DNA from: Pseudomonas bananamidigenes
GTDB lineage: Bacteria > Pseudomonadota > Gammaproteobacteria > Pseudomonadales > Pseudomonadaceae
Direction of reading: 5' to 3'
DNA: 64,000 nucleotides
NCBI RefSeq assembly: GCF_001679645.1
Contig: NZ_LRUN01000037.1
Span: 97,894-161,893 of the forward strand
Shown: positions 29,791 through 39,785 of the stretch, in pieces
How positions within the stretch are numbered: the first letter of the stretch is position 1
Layout: each line of letters starts with the position of its first letter
The notes under the pieces: generated by a model
Told to the model about the DNA's origin: nothing
The model's database searches: none
Seen by the model: the letters and a program-made list of their open reading frames with translations, nothing else
Position numbers and translations under genes: made by a program

Positions 29791-29798
29791 ACAGACTT

Positions 29799-29870
29799 GT
29801 GGCGAGGGCGGTTGCTTCCGCTGCTCTGACGACTGCTGCGCAGCCGAGCGGGAGTAAGCTCCCTCGCCAC
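29799..29870. repeat. REPIN of the GGCGAGGG type
   Basis: GTGGCGAGGGCGGTTGCTTC at 29799 and an inverted partner GTAAGCTCCCTCGCCAC ending at 29870 form a doublet between the convergent ydcF-like gene and lnt. Same type as the pair at 62603-62700. Confidence 0.88.
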
Positions 29871-29886
29871 AGCGACCGGTGTTGCT

Positions 29887-31422
29887 TCAGAGGGTCTTGG
29901 AGATCCGGTTGGTCATCAGCGCCCAGCCAAACAGCACCACGCACAGGATGATCAGCGGCCAAGAGCGCCATTGCAGATACGGCGTCAGGTCGTGCATCGG
30001 CACCACTTCGCCGTACAGCACGCCTTGCTCGAACTGCGGAATGCGTTCGGTGATCTGGCCGAACGGGTTGATCAGGCCGGTCACGCCGTTGTTGGTGGCG
30101 CGAATCATCCAGCGCCCGGCTTCAAGCGCACGCATCTGTGCCATTTGCAGGTGTTGCAAAGGCCCGATGGAGGTGCCGAACCAGGTGTCGTTGCTGATGG
30201 TCAGCAGCAGGTCGCTGTGTGCGGCCAGGCCTGCTGCGAACTCCGGATACACCACTTCATAGCAGATGAACGGCGCAATCTGATAACCCTTGGCCTGCAA
30301 CAGCGGCTGTTCGGCCGGTCCGCGGGCGAAATCGGACATCGGCAGATCGAAGAACGCGATCAGCCCGCGCAACAGATCCTGCAGCGGTACGTATTCGCCG
30401 AACGGCACCAGTTTCTGTTTCAGATAGGTGCCATCACCTTCGCCGACCACGGTGATGCCGTTGAAGAAGCGCTTTTCGTGGCGAACGGTCTGGCGGATCG
30501 GCACGCCGGTGATCAGTGCCGACTTACGCTCGGCGGCAAAGGTGCCCATCATGTTCAGGTAGCCCTCGGCGGACTCCTTGAGCACCGGGACGGCGGTTTC
30601 CGGCCAGATCAGCAAGTCCACTGGCTTGGAGCGGAAACTCAGGTCACGGTACAGCGCCAGTTGCGCGTTGAGCTGCGCCGGGTCCCATTTCATGCTTTGC
30701 TCGACGTTGCCTTGGATGGCGGCAACGGTCAGTGGTGCGCCGGAAGGGCTGGTCCAGGCATGGCCCTTCAAGGCGATGCCCGCCGCCCAAGGGCCGACCA
30801 ACAACACCAGACCAGCGGCGATAAAGCCTTTACGACCGGACTGCAGCAGCCGCGGTGCGTTGTAGATCAGCGCAGCGGTCAGCGCCAGGACGAACGACAC
30901 CAGCCACATGCCGCCCACCGGCGCGAGGCCGGCCAGCGGGCCATCGAGCTGGCTGTAACCGGAATACAGCCACGGGAAACCGGTGAGGAACCAGCCACGA
31001 AAAGCTTCCTGGCCGACCCACAACGCCGCGAAGGCCAAGGCATCGGCCAGCGGCGCCTCGTTGCGACGCAACCAGCGCGCCCACAGCCATGCGGGCAGGG
31101 CGAAGAACCAGGCAATGGCCGCCGTGAAGATCAGCATCAGGAACCCGGCCAGCAGCACCGAAGCGCCGCCGAAGTGGTGGATGCTGTAGTAGATCCAGCT
31201 GGTGCCGGCGCCGAACAGACCGAAACCGAAGCACCAGCCACGGCCCAGGGCCTGGCGCGGGCTCAGCTCGCGCAGGCCGGCATAGAACAGACCGACCGCC
31301 AGCAATGCAAGCGGCCAGAGATCGAACGGCGCGAGAGCGAAGGTGGTGATTGCGCCGGCCGCCACGGCCAGCAGGTTACCGGGCCAGCCGGGGCGGGTTG
31401 TCCAGCGCAGGGGGTATGTCAT
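29887..31422 (-). CDS. lnt: Apolipoprotein N-acyltransferase
   Basis: 511 residues, about six or seven membrane segments and a periplasmic nitrilase-like domain. Catalytic triad: Glu in LIWPETAVPV, Lys in KQKLVPFGEYVP, Cys in FICYEVVYPE. Lnt adds the third acyl chain to lipoproteins such as LptE and RlpA in this window. The start ATG (31422-31420) lies in the left arm of a palindromic element (31411-31675) that separates it from corC; the first codons (MTYPLRW) therefore may be partly acquired. An internal start is possible. Confidence 0.95.
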   Translation of the reverse strand: MTYPLRWTTRPGWPGNLLAVAAGAITTFALAPFDLWPLALLAVGLFYAGLRELSPRQALGRGWCFGFGLFGAGTSWIYYSIHHFGGASVLLAGFLMLIFTAAIAWFFALPAWLWARWLRRNEAPLADALAFAALWVGQEAFRGWFLTGFPWLYSGYSQLDGPLAGLAPVGGMWLVSFVLALTAALIYNAPRLLQSGRKGFIAAGLVLLVGPWAAGIALKGHAWTSPSGAPLTVAAIQGNVEQSMKWDPAQLNAQLALYRDLSFRSKPVDLLIWPETAVPVLKESAEGYLNMMGTFAAERKSALITGVPIRQTVRHEKRFFNGITVVGEGDGTYLKQKLVPFGEYVPLQDLLRGLIAFFDLPMSDFARGPAEQPLLQAKGYQIAPFICYEVVYPEFAAGLAAHSDLLLTISNDTWFGTSIGPLQHLQMAQMRALEAGRWMIRATNNGVTGLINPFGQITERIPQFEQGVLYGEVVPMHDLTPYLQWRSWPLIILCVVLFGWALMTNRISKTL

Positions 31423-31675
31423 CAGCTATTTCCTGTATCGCGCCGGGTCTGCTGTTACGCAGGGCAAGGCGCGAGGAGTGAAGTTTGGTTTTTCAAATGA
31501 ACGACGAGTAACGCAGCCCTGCGTAACAGCAGGCCCGGCCCTGCGGGTTACGCCTGAAAGCGGGCCATGCTGCGTTGCAGTCCTTGGAAAGGGAATGCCA
31601 TTCCCTGCGGACTGCGCCTTGCCTGGCCCGCTTTCAGGCGTAACGCGATGCAGGAAATAGCTGATGACATACCCC
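31411..31675. repeat. Three-way palindromic element, copy A (lnt-corC gap)
   Basis: Outer arms 31411-31442 and 31644-31675 are a 32-bp inverted repeat with one mismatch. Inside are two more hairpins: a 23-bp stem (31443-31465 / 31516-31538, one mismatch) with a 50-base loop, and a perfect 21-bp stem (31547-31567 / 31624-31644) whose loop holds a further stem GCAGTCC / GGACTGC. The core carries CATGCTGCGTT (31566-31576) and GCCTTGCCTG (31616-31625), shared with copies B and C. The outer arm is specific to this locus and covers the lnt start. The element accounts for the whole corC-lnt gap. Confidence 0.85.
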
Positions 31676-31699
31676 AGTCCTTAATGTTTACCGGAATGT

Positions 31700-32539
31700 T
31701 TACCGGGCGATTGGCGTCAGTCGCAGCAAGTGAATCCGACGGCTGTCGGCGTTCAGGATGCGGAAACGATAGGCGCCGATTTCAGTGATTTCGTTGCGTT
31801 TTGGCAAGTGCCCGAACGCGCTCATCACCAGCCCGCCGACGGTGTCGAACTCGTCGTCGGAGAATTCGCTGTCGAAGAACTCGTTGAAGTTCTCGATCGG
31901 CGTCAGGGCCTTGATCAGGAAATCACCGCTGGGCAGCGGCTTGATGTAGCTGTCCTCTTCGACGTCGTGCTCGTCTTCGATGTCGCCGACGATTTGCTCG
32001 AGCACGTCTTCGATGGTCACCAGACCGGCCACGCCGCCATATTCGTCGATGACGATGGCCATGTGGTTATGGTTGGCGCGGAATTCACGCAGCAACACGT
32101 TCAGACGCTTGGACTCCGGCACGAACGTGGCCGGGCGCAGCAGGTCCTTGATGTTGAAGCTGTCGCCGTTCTCCTTGAGGATCAGCGGCAGCAGATCCTT
32201 GGCCAGCAGCACGCCCATCACGTCGTCATGGCTTTCGCCGATGACCGGGTAGCGCGAGTGGGCCGAATCGACCACGGCGGGGAGGAATTCACGGGGTGTC
32301 TGGGTCGCCTTGATGCTGATCATCTGCGAGCGCGGCACCATGATGTCGCGCACCTGCAGGTCAGCCACCTGGATGGCGCCTTCGACGATGGCCAGCGCTT
32401 CGCTGTCCAGCAGTTTGTTCTGATGTGCATCGCGCAGCAGCTCCAGCAGCTCCTGGCGGTTCTTCGGCTCGTGGGCAAAAGCCTGGGTCAGTTTACCCAG
32501 CCAGGACTTCTGCCCGTTGCTCGATCGATCTTCGCTCAT
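31700..32539 (-). CDS. corC: CorC/HlyC-family magnesium-cobalt efflux protein
   Basis: 279 residues from ATG 32539 (MSEDRSSNGQKSWLGKLTQA). Two CBS domains (IMVPRSQMISIKATQTPREF; MAIVIDEYGGVAGLVTIEDVLEQIVG) followed by a CorC_HlyC transporter-associated domain ending in LRLTPIAR. No N-terminal DUF21 membrane domain, as in E. coli CorC. Associated with magnesium and cobalt efflux; the exact mechanism is debated. Starts 6 bp after the ybeY stop, so the two are co-transcribed. Confidence 0.93.
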   Translation of the reverse strand: MSEDRSSNGQKSWLGKLTQAFAHEPKNRQELLELLRDAHQNKLLDSEALAIVEGAIQVADLQVRDIMVPRSQMISIKATQTPREFLPAVVDSAHSRYPVIGESHDDVMGVLLAKDLLPLILKENGDSFNIKDLLRPATFVPESKRLNVLLREFRANHNHMAIVIDEYGGVAGLVTIEDVLEQIVGDIEDEHDVEEDSYIKPLPSGDFLIKALTPIENFNEFFDSEFSDDEFDTVGGLVMSAFGHLPKRNEITEIGAYRFRILNADSRRIHLLRLTPIAR

Positions 32540-32544
32540 AGCGA

Positions 32545-33039
32545 TTACTCTGAATCCTTTGTTGTAACGATAGGGGATGTTTCGGTTTCGTCGTCCGCGT
32601 ACGGATCGGGATAACCCAGTTCGGCAAGCAACTCGCGTTCCAGTGCTTCCATTTCCTCGGCTTCCTCGTCCTCTATATGGTCGTAACCAAGCAGATGCAA
32701 GCAGCCGTGAATGACCAGATGTGCCCAATGGGCGTCAAGTGCCTTGCCCTGTTCGGCCGCTTCGCGCTCGACCACGGCCACGCAGATCACCAGATCGCCC
32801 AGCAACGGGATGTCGAGAAACTCGTCAGGCACTTCGGCGGGAAAGGACAGGACGTTGGTCGCGTAATCCTTGTGGCGCCAGGTGTGATTCAGTTCGCGGC
32901 CTTCTTCTTCGTCGACCAGACGAATGGTCATTTCCGAGTCGGCGGTGCGCTGGCGCAGGGCCAGTTCGCACCATCGGCGAAATTCGGCTTCGGTCGGCGC
33001 CGACGCTTCGGTCGCGATTTGCAGGTCAAGCTCAAGCAT
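32545..33039 (-). CDS. ybeY: Endoribonuclease YbeY
   Basis: 164 residues from ATG 33039 ([15 protein letters not shown]). Zinc motif [11 protein letters not shown] present, preceded by LSFPAEVPD. YbeY matures 16S rRNA 3' ends and takes part in ribosome quality control. Its start overlaps the end of the phoH-like gene by 8 bp. The C-terminal tail ([19 protein letters not shown]) is longer than in E. coli. Confidence 0.96.
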   Translation of the reverse strand: MLELDLQIATEASAPTEAEFRRWCELALRQRTADSEMTIRLVDEEEGRELNHTWRHKDYATNVLSFPAEVPDEFLDIPLLGDLVICVAVVEREAAEQGKALDAHWAHLVIHGCLHLLGYDHIEDEEAEEMEALERELLAELGYPDPYADDETETSPIVTTKDSE

Positions 33040-34036
33040 CGTGGCGAGTGTCCTTTGGCGCTGTATCAACTGCACGCGTCTCGAAGCGCTCGTAGGCTTC
33101 GACAATGCGCTGCACCAATGGATGGCGCACCACGTCCTTGGGCTGGAAGTGGGTGAAGCTGATGCCCGGCACATCCTTCAGGACTTCGATCACGTGATGA
33201 AGGCCGGACTTGGTGCCGCGCGGCAGGTCGACCTGAGTGATGTCGCCCGTGATCACCGCCGTGGAGCCGAAACCGATCCGGGTCAGGAACATCTTCATCT
33301 GCTCGATGGTGGTGTTCTGGCTCTCGTCGAGAATGATGAAGCTGTTGTTCAGTGTACGACCGCGCATGTAGGCCAGCGGCGCGACTTCGATCACCTGGCG
33401 TTCGATCAGCTTGGCCACGTATTCGAAGCCGAGCATCTCGTAAAGCGCATCGTAGAGTGGTCGCAGGTACGGGTCGATCTTCTGCGACAGGTCGCCGGGC
33501 AGGAAGCCGAGTTTCTCACCCGCTTCGACCGCCGGACGCACCAGCAGGATGCGGCGGATCTGCTCGCGCTCCAGAGCGTCCACGGCGCAGGCCACGGCCA
33601 GATAAGTCTTGCCGGTACCGGCCGGGCCGATGCCGAAGTTGATGTCGTTGCCGAGGATTTCCTTCACATAGCGCAGCTGATTCAGGCCGCGGGGGCGAAT
33701 CATGCCTTTCTTGGTGCGCAGGGCGACGGAAGCTTCGGCGGGAGCGTGGTTGTCCAGTTGCTCGACGGCCGACTCCTGGAGGAACAGGTGAACCGTATCC
33801 GGCGACAGCTCTGAACCCTTGGTTTCCCGGTACAGGCGGCGAATCAGGTTTTCCGCGGAAGTGGTGTGTTTGGGTTCGCCGATCAGCTCGAACTGATTGC
33901 CGCGATTGCGGATCTCGATGGCCAGGCGCTGTTCGATCAGGCGCAGGTGCTCGTCGAACTGCCCGCACAGGTTGGCGAAGCGGCGAGCCTCAAAAGGCTC
34001 GAGGATGAAACGATGAGGTTCTATGGGTGCGTTCAA
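33032..34036 (-). CDS. ybeZ: PhoH-like ATPase YbeZ
   Basis: 334 residues. P-loop ATPase with Walker [16 protein letters not shown], Walker [12 protein letters not shown] and the PhoH block [20 protein letters not shown]. Probably works with YbeY in rRNA processing (they interact in several bacteria). Lies between miaB and ybeY, the conserved order. Confidence 0.95.
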   Translation of the reverse strand: MNAPIEPHRFILEPFEARRFANLCGQFDEHLRLIEQRLAIEIRNRGNQFELIGEPKHTTSAENLIRRLYRETKGSELSPDTVHLFLQESAVEQLDNHAPAEASVALRTKKGMIRPRGLNQLRYVKEILGNDINFGIGPAGTGKTYLAVACAVDALEREQIRRILLVRPAVEAGEKLGFLPGDLSQKIDPYLRPLYDALYEMLGFEYVAKLIERQVIEVAPLAYMRGRTLNNSFIILDESQNTTIEQMKMFLTRIGFGSTAVITGDITQVDLPRGTKSGLHHVIEVLKDVPGISFTHFQPKDVVRHPLVQRIVEAYERFETRAVDTAPKDTRHDA

Positions 34037-34159
34037 GGTCGTATTTAGCCGCCCTGGGGCAATTGGGATGAAATCAAGGATAACGCCAGTGGCGTGGGTG
34101 CGAAAGCTCTTAAAAAGCCTGGCACCGATTCAGCCCTCTGGCGCGGTCTCCTTGCGGTG

Positions 34160-35488
34160 TTACTGGATCAGCGAGCCGCGCAGCGAGTGCGGTTGTGCCG
34201 AATCGATGTGCACGTCGGCAAACTGTCCGATCAGGGTCGGATTGTCGCAGCGGAAGTTGACGATACGATTATTCTCGGTACGCCCTTGCAGCTCGCCGGG
34301 GTCTTTCTTCGAATAGTCGGTCACCAGAATCCGCTGGATCGAGCCGACCATTTGTCGGCTGATCTCGAAGCCTTGCTGATTCAAGCGGTGCTGCAAGGCG
34401 TTCAAGCGTTCTTTCTTCAGTTCTTCCGGGGTGTCGTCGGCCAGGTCGGCAGCCGGGGTGCCAGGGCGCTGGCTGTAGACAAACGAGTAGGAAAAGTCGA
34501 AACCGACGTCCGCAATCAGCTTCATGGTCTGTTCGAAGTCTTTTTCGGTTTCCCCCGGGAAGCCGACAATGAAGTCCGAGCTGATGCAGATGCCCGGTAC
34601 GGCGGCACGCAGTTTGCGCAGCTTGGACTTGTACTCCAGTGCCGTGTGGTTGCGTTTCATCGCCGCCAGGATCCGGTCCGAACCGGATTGCACCGGCAAG
34701 TGCAGGTGCTTGACCAGCTCCGGAACCTCGGCGTGAGCCTGGATCAGACTGTCGGAGAACTCCAGCGGGTGCGAGGTGGTGTAGCGGATGCGGTCGATGC
34801 CGTCGACAGCGGCCACGACGCGGATCAGTTCGGCCAGGTCCGCCAGGCGCCCGTCGTGGGTCAGGCCGCGATAGCCGTTGACGTTCTGCCCCAGCAGGGT
34901 CACTTCACGCACGCCGTTCTCGGCCAGATGAATGATTTCGGCGATCACGTCGTCGAAGGGCCGGCTGACTTCTTCGCCGCGGGTGTAAGGCACCACGCAG
35001 AACGTGCAGTACTTGCTGCAGCCTTCCATTACCGAGACGTAGGCGCTCGGGCCGTCGATGCGCGGCTCGGGCAGGTGGTCGAACTTTTCGATTTCCGGGA
35101 ACGAGACGTCGACTTGCGGCAGCTTGCTGATGCGCGCAGCGTCGATCATTTCCGGCAGACGGTGCAGGGTCTGCGGGCCAAACACCACGTCGACGTACGG
35201 GGCGCGATCACGGATCGCCGCGCCTTCCTGGCTGGCCACGCAACCGCCGACGGCGATCACCATCTCCGGGTTGGCCAGTTTCAGTTCGCGCCAGCGGCCG
35301 AGCTGGGAATACACCCGGTCCTGGGCGCGTTCGCGGATCGAACAGGTGTTGAGCAGAATCACGTCGGCGTCTTCGGCGCGCGCGGTGACTTCCAGGGCCT
35401 GGTGTTCGCCCAGCAGATCGACCATGCGCGAGCTGTCGTACTCGTTCATCTGGCAACCGTGGGTTTCGATATAAAGCTTCTTGGCCAT
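34160..35488 (-). CDS. miaB: tRNA-2-methylthio-N6-dimethylallyladenosine synthase
   Basis: 442 residues. N-terminal UPF0004 cysteines ([32 protein letters not shown]), the radical-SAM motif [15 protein letters not shown], and a C-terminal TRAM domain ([20 protein letters not shown]). MiaB adds the methylthio group to i6A37 in tRNAs reading U-starting codons. It begins the minus-strand miaB-ybeZ-ybeY-corC-lnt series; a TATAAT on the minus strand at 35529-35524 may be its promoter. Confidence 0.97.
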   Translation of the reverse strand: MAKKLYIETHGCQMNEYDSSRMVDLLGEHQALEVTARAEDADVILLNTCSIRERAQDRVYSQLGRWRELKLANPEMVIAVGGCVASQEGAAIRDRAPYVDVVFGPQTLHRLPEMIDAARISKLPQVDVSFPEIEKFDHLPEPRIDGPSAYVSVMEGCSKYCTFCVVPYTRGEEVSRPFDDVIAEIIHLAENGVREVTLLGQNVNGYRGLTHDGRLADLAELIRVVAAVDGIDRIRYTTSHPLEFSDSLIQAHAEVPELVKHLHLPVQSGSDRILAAMKRNHTALEYKSKLRKLRAAVPGICISSDFIVGFPGETEKDFEQTMKLIADVGFDFSYSFVYSQRPGTPAADLADDTPEELKKERLNALQHRLNQQGFEISRQMVGSIQRILVTDYSKKDPGELQGRTENNRIVNFRCDNPTLIGQFADVHIDSAQPHSLRGSLIQ

Positions 35489-35576
35489 GGAATAGGGTCG
35501 TCACGTGGTTCAAAGAACCGCGCATTATAGGGAACATGTCCCCAGGTTCCTACCGTTGCGCGTCCGGCGGCTATGC

Positions 35577-35582
35577 TATAGT
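35577..35582 (+). promoter_or_regulatory. Extended -10 box for the DUF1820 gene
   Basis: TGCTATAGT at 35574-35582 gives an extended -10; TTGCGC at 35556-35561 is a possible -35 with a short 15-bp spacer. The start codon lies 41 bp downstream. Confidence 0.5.
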
Positions 35583-35622
35583 TCGCGCCCTCATTTTTAC
35601 CCCGATGTGTTGTCCGCCCACC

Positions 35623-35952
35623 ATGACCAAACGCGAAGCTCCAATCTACAAGGTGATTTTCCTCAACCAGGGCCAGGTGTTCGAAATGTACGCCAAGCAG
35701 ATCTATCAAAGTGACCTGTGGGGCTTTCTGGAAGTGGAAGAGTTCGTCTTTGGCGAGCGCACTCAGGTGGTCGTCGACCCGAGCGAAGAGAAGCTCAAGG
35801 CTCAGTTCGAAGGCGTGGTGCGCAGCTTTGTGCCGATGCATTCGATCGTGCGCATCGACGAAGTGGAGCGTCTCGGTACGCCGAAAATCAGCGAGGCCCG
35901 CGGCGGTGTTGGCAATGTGATGCCGTTCCCGGTGCCGATGCCCGAGAAGTAA
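35623..35952 (+). CDS. DUF1820 family protein
   Basis: 109 residues from ATG 35623 (MTKREAPIYKVIFLNQGQVF). This small family is found in gamma-proteobacteria next to miaB. The core is YAKQIYQSDLWGFLEVEEFV and VVDPSEEKLKAQFEGV, ending in a Pro-rich tail. No catalytic motif is evident and the function is unknown. Single-gene unit with its own promoter. Confidence 0.88.
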   Translation: MTKREAPIYKVIFLNQGQVFEMYAKQIYQSDLWGFLEVEEFVFGERTQVVVDPSEEKLKAQFEGVVRSFVPMHSIVRIDEVERLGTPKISEARGGVGNVMPFPVPMPEK

Positions 35953-35969
35953 GCGGGGCGGGAAAGGCG

Positions 35970-36524
35970 TTAAGGCAGGGGCGAGAACGGCGTACGTCCG
36001 TCGGCGCTCTGCAGTTCCATCAGGTATTTACGGAAAATTTGCCCCAGGACCTGGGTTGCGGTCTCGAGATCTTCCCGGGACATCTTTTCAGAGACTTCGT
36101 CAGCGGTGTCGAGCGCATCTTCGGCGCCGTTGACCGCGGCCATCTTCAGCACGATGTAAGCCTGAATGTTGTTGGCCTGCACGCCTTCACCGTGGAAGAA
36201 CATGGTGCCGAGCTTGAATTGCGCCTGGGCGTGGCCTTGCAGCGAGGCCTTTTCGAAATAGCTCAGGGCTTGATTGAGGTCGTGCGGCGCATTCTTGCCG
36301 TCGTAGTAAAACTCACCCAACTCGTATTGCGCTTGCGCATCCCCTTCATCCGCTGCCTTTTGGCAGGCGGCGAGGGCCTGCGTGACATCTTGCGGCTGAG
36401 TATTGAGGGTGCAGCGACCCATCGCCGGGATCAACAACGAGTTGCCGCCTGCCTGTGCATGTGCGAGCAGCGGCTGAAGGAGCAACAGGCAGCCCAAGGC
36501 AAGGGTGCGGCCGGTGCGGTTCAT
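35970..36524 (-). CDS. Sel1-like (TPR-type) repeat secreted protein
   Basis: 184 residues from ATG 36524 (MNRTGRTLALGCLLLLQPLL), with a signal peptide ending LAHAQ. Two clear Sel1-like repeats: CQKAADEGDAQAQYELGEFY and YFEKASLQGHAQAQFKLGTM. Sel1 repeats mediate protein contacts; no enzyme domain. Function unknown. Convergent with the DUF1820 gene. Confidence 0.85.
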   Translation of the reverse strand: MNRTGRTLALGCLLLLQPLLAHAQAGGNSLLIPAMGRCTLNTQPQDVTQALAACQKAADEGDAQAQYELGEFYYDGKNAPHDLNQALSYFEKASLQGHAQAQFKLGTMFFHGEGVQANNIQAYIVLKMAAVNGAEDALDTADEVSEKMSREDLETATQVLGQIFRKYLMELQSADGRTPFSPLP

Positions 36525-36711
36525 GGGAATCGACTTACCTCTGAAGGGCGCGCGGACCCGTCGAGGGATCCAATAAGCGCGCATTATGAAATAAGCAGGG
36601 GCCACCTTACAAAGTCTTTACTCGATTTTCTGCTGTGTGGGGCATGGATCACCCGGTTTGCGGGAGGTTTTTGGCAGAAGCGTCGGAGAAAACGCTGGAA
36701 TGTAGGTGAAA

Positions 36712-36739
36712 GCTGACGCTGGCAATGGCCAACGTCAGC
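36712..36739 (-). terminator. Hairpin after hemL
   Basis: GCTGACG (36712-36718) and CGTCAGC (36733-36739) form a 7-bp stem, 10 bp after the hemL stop on the minus strand. The following T-run is short, so only weak support. Confidence 0.4.
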
Positions 36740-36749
36740 GATCCAGCCA

Positions 36750-38032
36750 TTACTTCAGTTTGGCGAAGGCGCGCTCGGCAGCGTCGAGGGTCAGTTTCAA
36801 CTCCGCTTCGCCGTGGGCGATCGAGGTGAAACCGGCTTCGAATGCGCTCGGAGCGAGGTACACGCCACCTTCGAGCATCAGGTGGAAGAAACGGCCGAAC
36901 AGGGCTGCATCGCTGGCCATCACGTCTTCAAAAGTAACGATGTCATCAGCGCCGCTGAAGTACAGACCGAACATGCCGCCGGCCTGGGTGGTCACGAACG
37001 GAATGCCCGCCGCGTCGGCGCGCTGTTGCAGGCCGTCGAGCAGGCGAGTGGTGTAGTCGGTCAGCTCGGCGTGGAAACCCGGACGGCTGATCAGGCGCAG
37101 GGTGGTCAGGCCGGCGGCCATCGCCAGCGGGTTGCCCGACAGCGTGCCCGCCTGATAGACCGGGCCCAGTGGCGCGATGCGCTCCATGATCGAACGCTTG
37201 CCGCCGAAGCAGCCGACCGGCATGCCGCCGCCGATGATCTTGCCGAAGGTGGTCAGGTCCGGAGTCACGCCGTAGTGAGCCTGGGCGCCGCCGAGGGCGA
37301 CGCGGAAACCGGTCATCACTTCGTCGAAAATCAGCACCACGCCGTGTTTGTCGCACAGCGAGCGCAGGCCTTCGAGGAAACCCGGCGCCGGCGGCACACA
37401 GTTCATGTTGCCGGCCACCGGCTCGACGATGATGCACGCCACGTCCTGGCCGACTTCGGCGAGCATCTTCTCAACCGCGTCGATGTCGTTGAACGGCAGG
37501 GTCAGGGTGTGTTTGGCGAACGCGGCCGGTACACCAGCCGAGCTAGGCACGCCCTGGGTCAGGGCACCGGAACCGGCCTTGACCAGCAGGCTGTCGGAGT
37601 GACCGTGGTAGCAGCCTTCGAACTTGATGATGCTGTCACGGCCGGTGAAGCCACGGGCCAGACGGATGGCGCTCATGGTGGCTTCGGTGCCGGAGCTGAC
37701 CATGCGCACCATCTCCATCGACGGCACCAGTGAGCAGACCAGATCGGCCATCTCGGTTTCCATCGCGGTCGCGCGCCGTAGGACAGGCCGTGCTGCAGCT
37801 GGTCACGCACGGCGTCCAGCACCTCGGGATGGCTGTGGCCCAGGATCATCGGGCCCCAGGAGCCGACGTAATCCACGTAGTGCTTGTTGTCTTCGTCGGT
37901 GACATAGGCGCCTTCGGCGTGCTTGAAGAACAGCGGAGTGCCGCCAACGCTCCTGAACGCGCGAACCGGCGAGTTCACGCCACCGGGAATGTGTTTCTGG
38001 GCATTGGCAAACAGGGTTTCGGAACGGGACAT
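36750..38032 (-). pseudogene. hemL: Glutamate-1-semialdehyde 2,1-aminomutase (apparent frameshift)
   Basis: The N-terminal part (from 38032: [20 protein letters not shown]) reads to LQHGLSYGA, then shifts. The rest ([20 protein letters not shown], to 36750) is in another frame. One missing C near 37769-37773 explains it: GCGCCGACC is expected and GCGCGACC is seen. Repaired, the span is exactly 427 codons plus stop, the normal length. PLP lysine motif [14 protein letters not shown] intact. HemL makes 5-aminolevulinate in the C5 haem pathway and is essential in such bacteria, so the break is almost certainly a sequence error. Confidence 0.92.
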
Positions 38033-38042
38033 GATCGGGCTC

Positions 38043-38666
38043 TCAGACTTTTAGTAATTCGTTGAATGCGCGGGCACGGCGGGTGACTTCAGCGGTGCTG
38101 TCGGCGCCGAACAGGCCATGGACCACGGCCAGCAGATCGACGCCGTGGGCCACCAGCGGCGCGGCGTTGTCGAGGGTGATGCCGCCAATCGCGCAGATCG
38201 GCAGGTGCAGCGTCTGGCGGGCCTGATCGAGCAGGTCCAGGCTGCAGGTCGGTGCGCCGGGTTTGGTATTGGAATTGAAGAAGCGACCGAAGGCGACGTA
38301 GCTCGCGCCTTCTTTGACAGCCTGTTCGGCCAGTTCAAGCCGGGCGTGGCAGGTCGAACCGATGATCGCTTTCGACCCGAGCAGGGCGCGGGTCGGTGAG
38401 AGCGGGCCGTCGGTCTGGCCCAGGTGTACGCCGACGTTCAGGCGCGCGGCCAGTTCGGCGTCATCGTTGATGATCAACCGGGTCTTGTAGCGCTCGCACA
38501 GATCACGCAAGGCCTCGGCCTCACGCAGGCGGCGGGCTTCGTCGCTGCTCTTGTCGCGGTACTGCAGCAGGGTGACGCCGCCTTCCAGCGCGGCCTCCAC
38601 ATACGGCAGGAACTTGCCGGCCAGCAACGGACCGTCGGTAATGGCGTACAGGCCACGTAGTTTCAT
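38043..38666 (-). CDS. thiE: Thiamine-phosphate synthase
   Basis: 207 residues from ATG 38666 ([14 protein letters not shown]). TIM-barrel with [53 protein letters not shown] and [13 protein letters not shown], all ThiE signatures. Joins HMP-pyrophosphate and thiazole phosphate. It lies between thiD and hemL on the minus strand, 10 bp before hemL. Confidence 0.96.
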   Translation of the reverse strand: MKLRGLYAITDGPLLAGKFLPYVEAALEGGVTLLQYRDKSSDEARRLREAEALRDLCERYKTRLIINDDAELAARLNVGVHLGQTDGPLSPTRALLGSKAIIGSTCHARLELAEQAVKEGASYVAFGRFFNSNTKPGAPTCSLDLLDQARQTLHLPICAIGGITLDNAAPLVAHGVDLLAVVHGLFGADSTAEVTRRARAFNELLKV

Positions 38667-38684
38667 CAGGCACACCTCACGACA

Positions 38685-39482
38685 TTACGAGCAGAAATCC
38701 AGCGGCAGGCGACGCGGCACGAACTGGCCTTTGCCCAGTCGTTCGGCATCGCGCAGGGTGCGCCAGGTGTAATCCAGCGCGGTACGCACGGCGCTGGCGA
38801 GATTGTCACCCTGAGCCAGTCGACCGGCGAGGGTGCTGGCGAGGGTGCAGCCGGAGCCGTGATAGCTGCCCGGCAGACGCTGGCATTTGAAGGTTTCGCG
38901 CAGGCCGTCCCGGCTGTACAGGCGATTGTGGATTTCGGTTTCGTCGCCGTGGCCGCCGGTGATCAGCAGGTTCTTGATGAACGGCAACAGTTTTTCAGCG
39001 CACTCGTCTGCGGTGCCTTCCGGCAGTTCGGCGAGGATCCGGGCTTCGGGAAGGTTGGGGGTGGCGATGATCGACAGCGGCAGCAGGCGTTCGCGCATGG
39101 CGTAGCCGACCTCGTCCTTGCCCAGACGTCCGCCGCCGCCGGCGCGCAGCACCGGGTCGCAGACCACTGGCAAGTGCGGGTGCGCCTGGAGCAGCTCGAC
39201 AACGGTGTCGACCATTTCCAGGGAACCGAGCATGCCCAGCTTCACAGCCGCAACGTCGGAGTCGTTGAGCACGGCATTGGCCTGGGCCAGTACCCACTCA
39301 CGGTCCAGGACGCGAAAGTCAGTGACGTTGACGGTGTCTTGCACGGTCAGGGCGGTGACGGCCGGAGCCGCATGGCAACCCTGGGCGAGCAGGGCTTCGA
39401 TATCTGCCTGCAGGCCGGCGCCACCACTGGGGTCGTGGCCGGAGAGACAGAGGACAACGGGGCGTGAGCTGTAGATATTCAT
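38685..39482 (-). CDS. thiD: Hydroxymethylpyrimidine/phosphomethylpyrimidine kinase
   Basis: 265 residues from ATG 39482 (MNIYSSRPVVLCLSGHDPSG). Ribokinase-like fold with SGHDPSGGAGLQADIEAL, VCDPVLRAGGGGRL and the anion-hole motif GSGCTLASTLAGRL. Makes HMP pyrophosphate for ThiE. No THI-box riboswitch was recognised upstream. Divergent from the ladS gene, sharing a 303-bp spacer. Confidence 0.95.
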   Translation of the reverse strand: MNIYSSRPVVLCLSGHDPSGGAGLQADIEALLAQGCHAAPAVTALTVQDTVNVTDFRVLDREWVLAQANAVLNDSDVAAVKLGMLGSLEMVDTVVELLQAHPHLPVVCDPVLRAGGGGRLGKDEVGYAMRERLLPLSIIATPNLPEARILAELPEGTADECAEKLLPFIKNLLITGGHGDETEIHNRLYSRDGLRETFKCQRLPGSYHGSGCTLASTLAGRLAQGDNLASAVRTALDYTWRTLRDAERLGKGQFVPRRLPLDFCS

Positions 39483-39785
39483 GGTGCGCGAGCTTACCAC
39501 CAAACCTGTTTTTCGGGTGTTGTGGCGCAGCCCTTGGCCGATAACCCGGATATCCGGAGCCCAGCGGCATCCTGCAACCGACCGATTCGACAGCTCTAGC
39601 TCGGTGCTTTGCTCTGAAACGCCCGTTCTAGAGCCTTTGTAGGAAAAATTTCCATGGTGCTCAATGGCCATCAACGGCTATGCTAGAGTGGATCCAAACC
39701 AATAACAGGTAATACCGGTTTTACGTCATCTCAAAGGGAATGGGGGGCTTCCTGACGCAACCGGACAAGCCACGCTGGGGCTTCA
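39483..39785. promoter_or_regulatory. Divergent thiD-ladS intergenic region
   Basis: Holds a perfect 12-bp palindrome CCGGATATCCGG at 39546-39557, and an extended -10-like TGCTAGAGT at 39682-39690 on the plus strand, about 95 bp before ladS. AAAGGGAATGG upstream of ladS is purine rich. No gene seen here. Confidence 0.4.

Noticed and set aside
31500..31790. Short frames inside the palindromic element at the lnt-corC gap
   Set aside because: They follow the palindrome sequence, lack ribosome sites and have no domain; treated as non-coding.
39483..39785. Possible THI-box riboswitch before thiD
   Set aside because: No CTGAGA-type thi-box core or matching fold recognised upstream of thiD.
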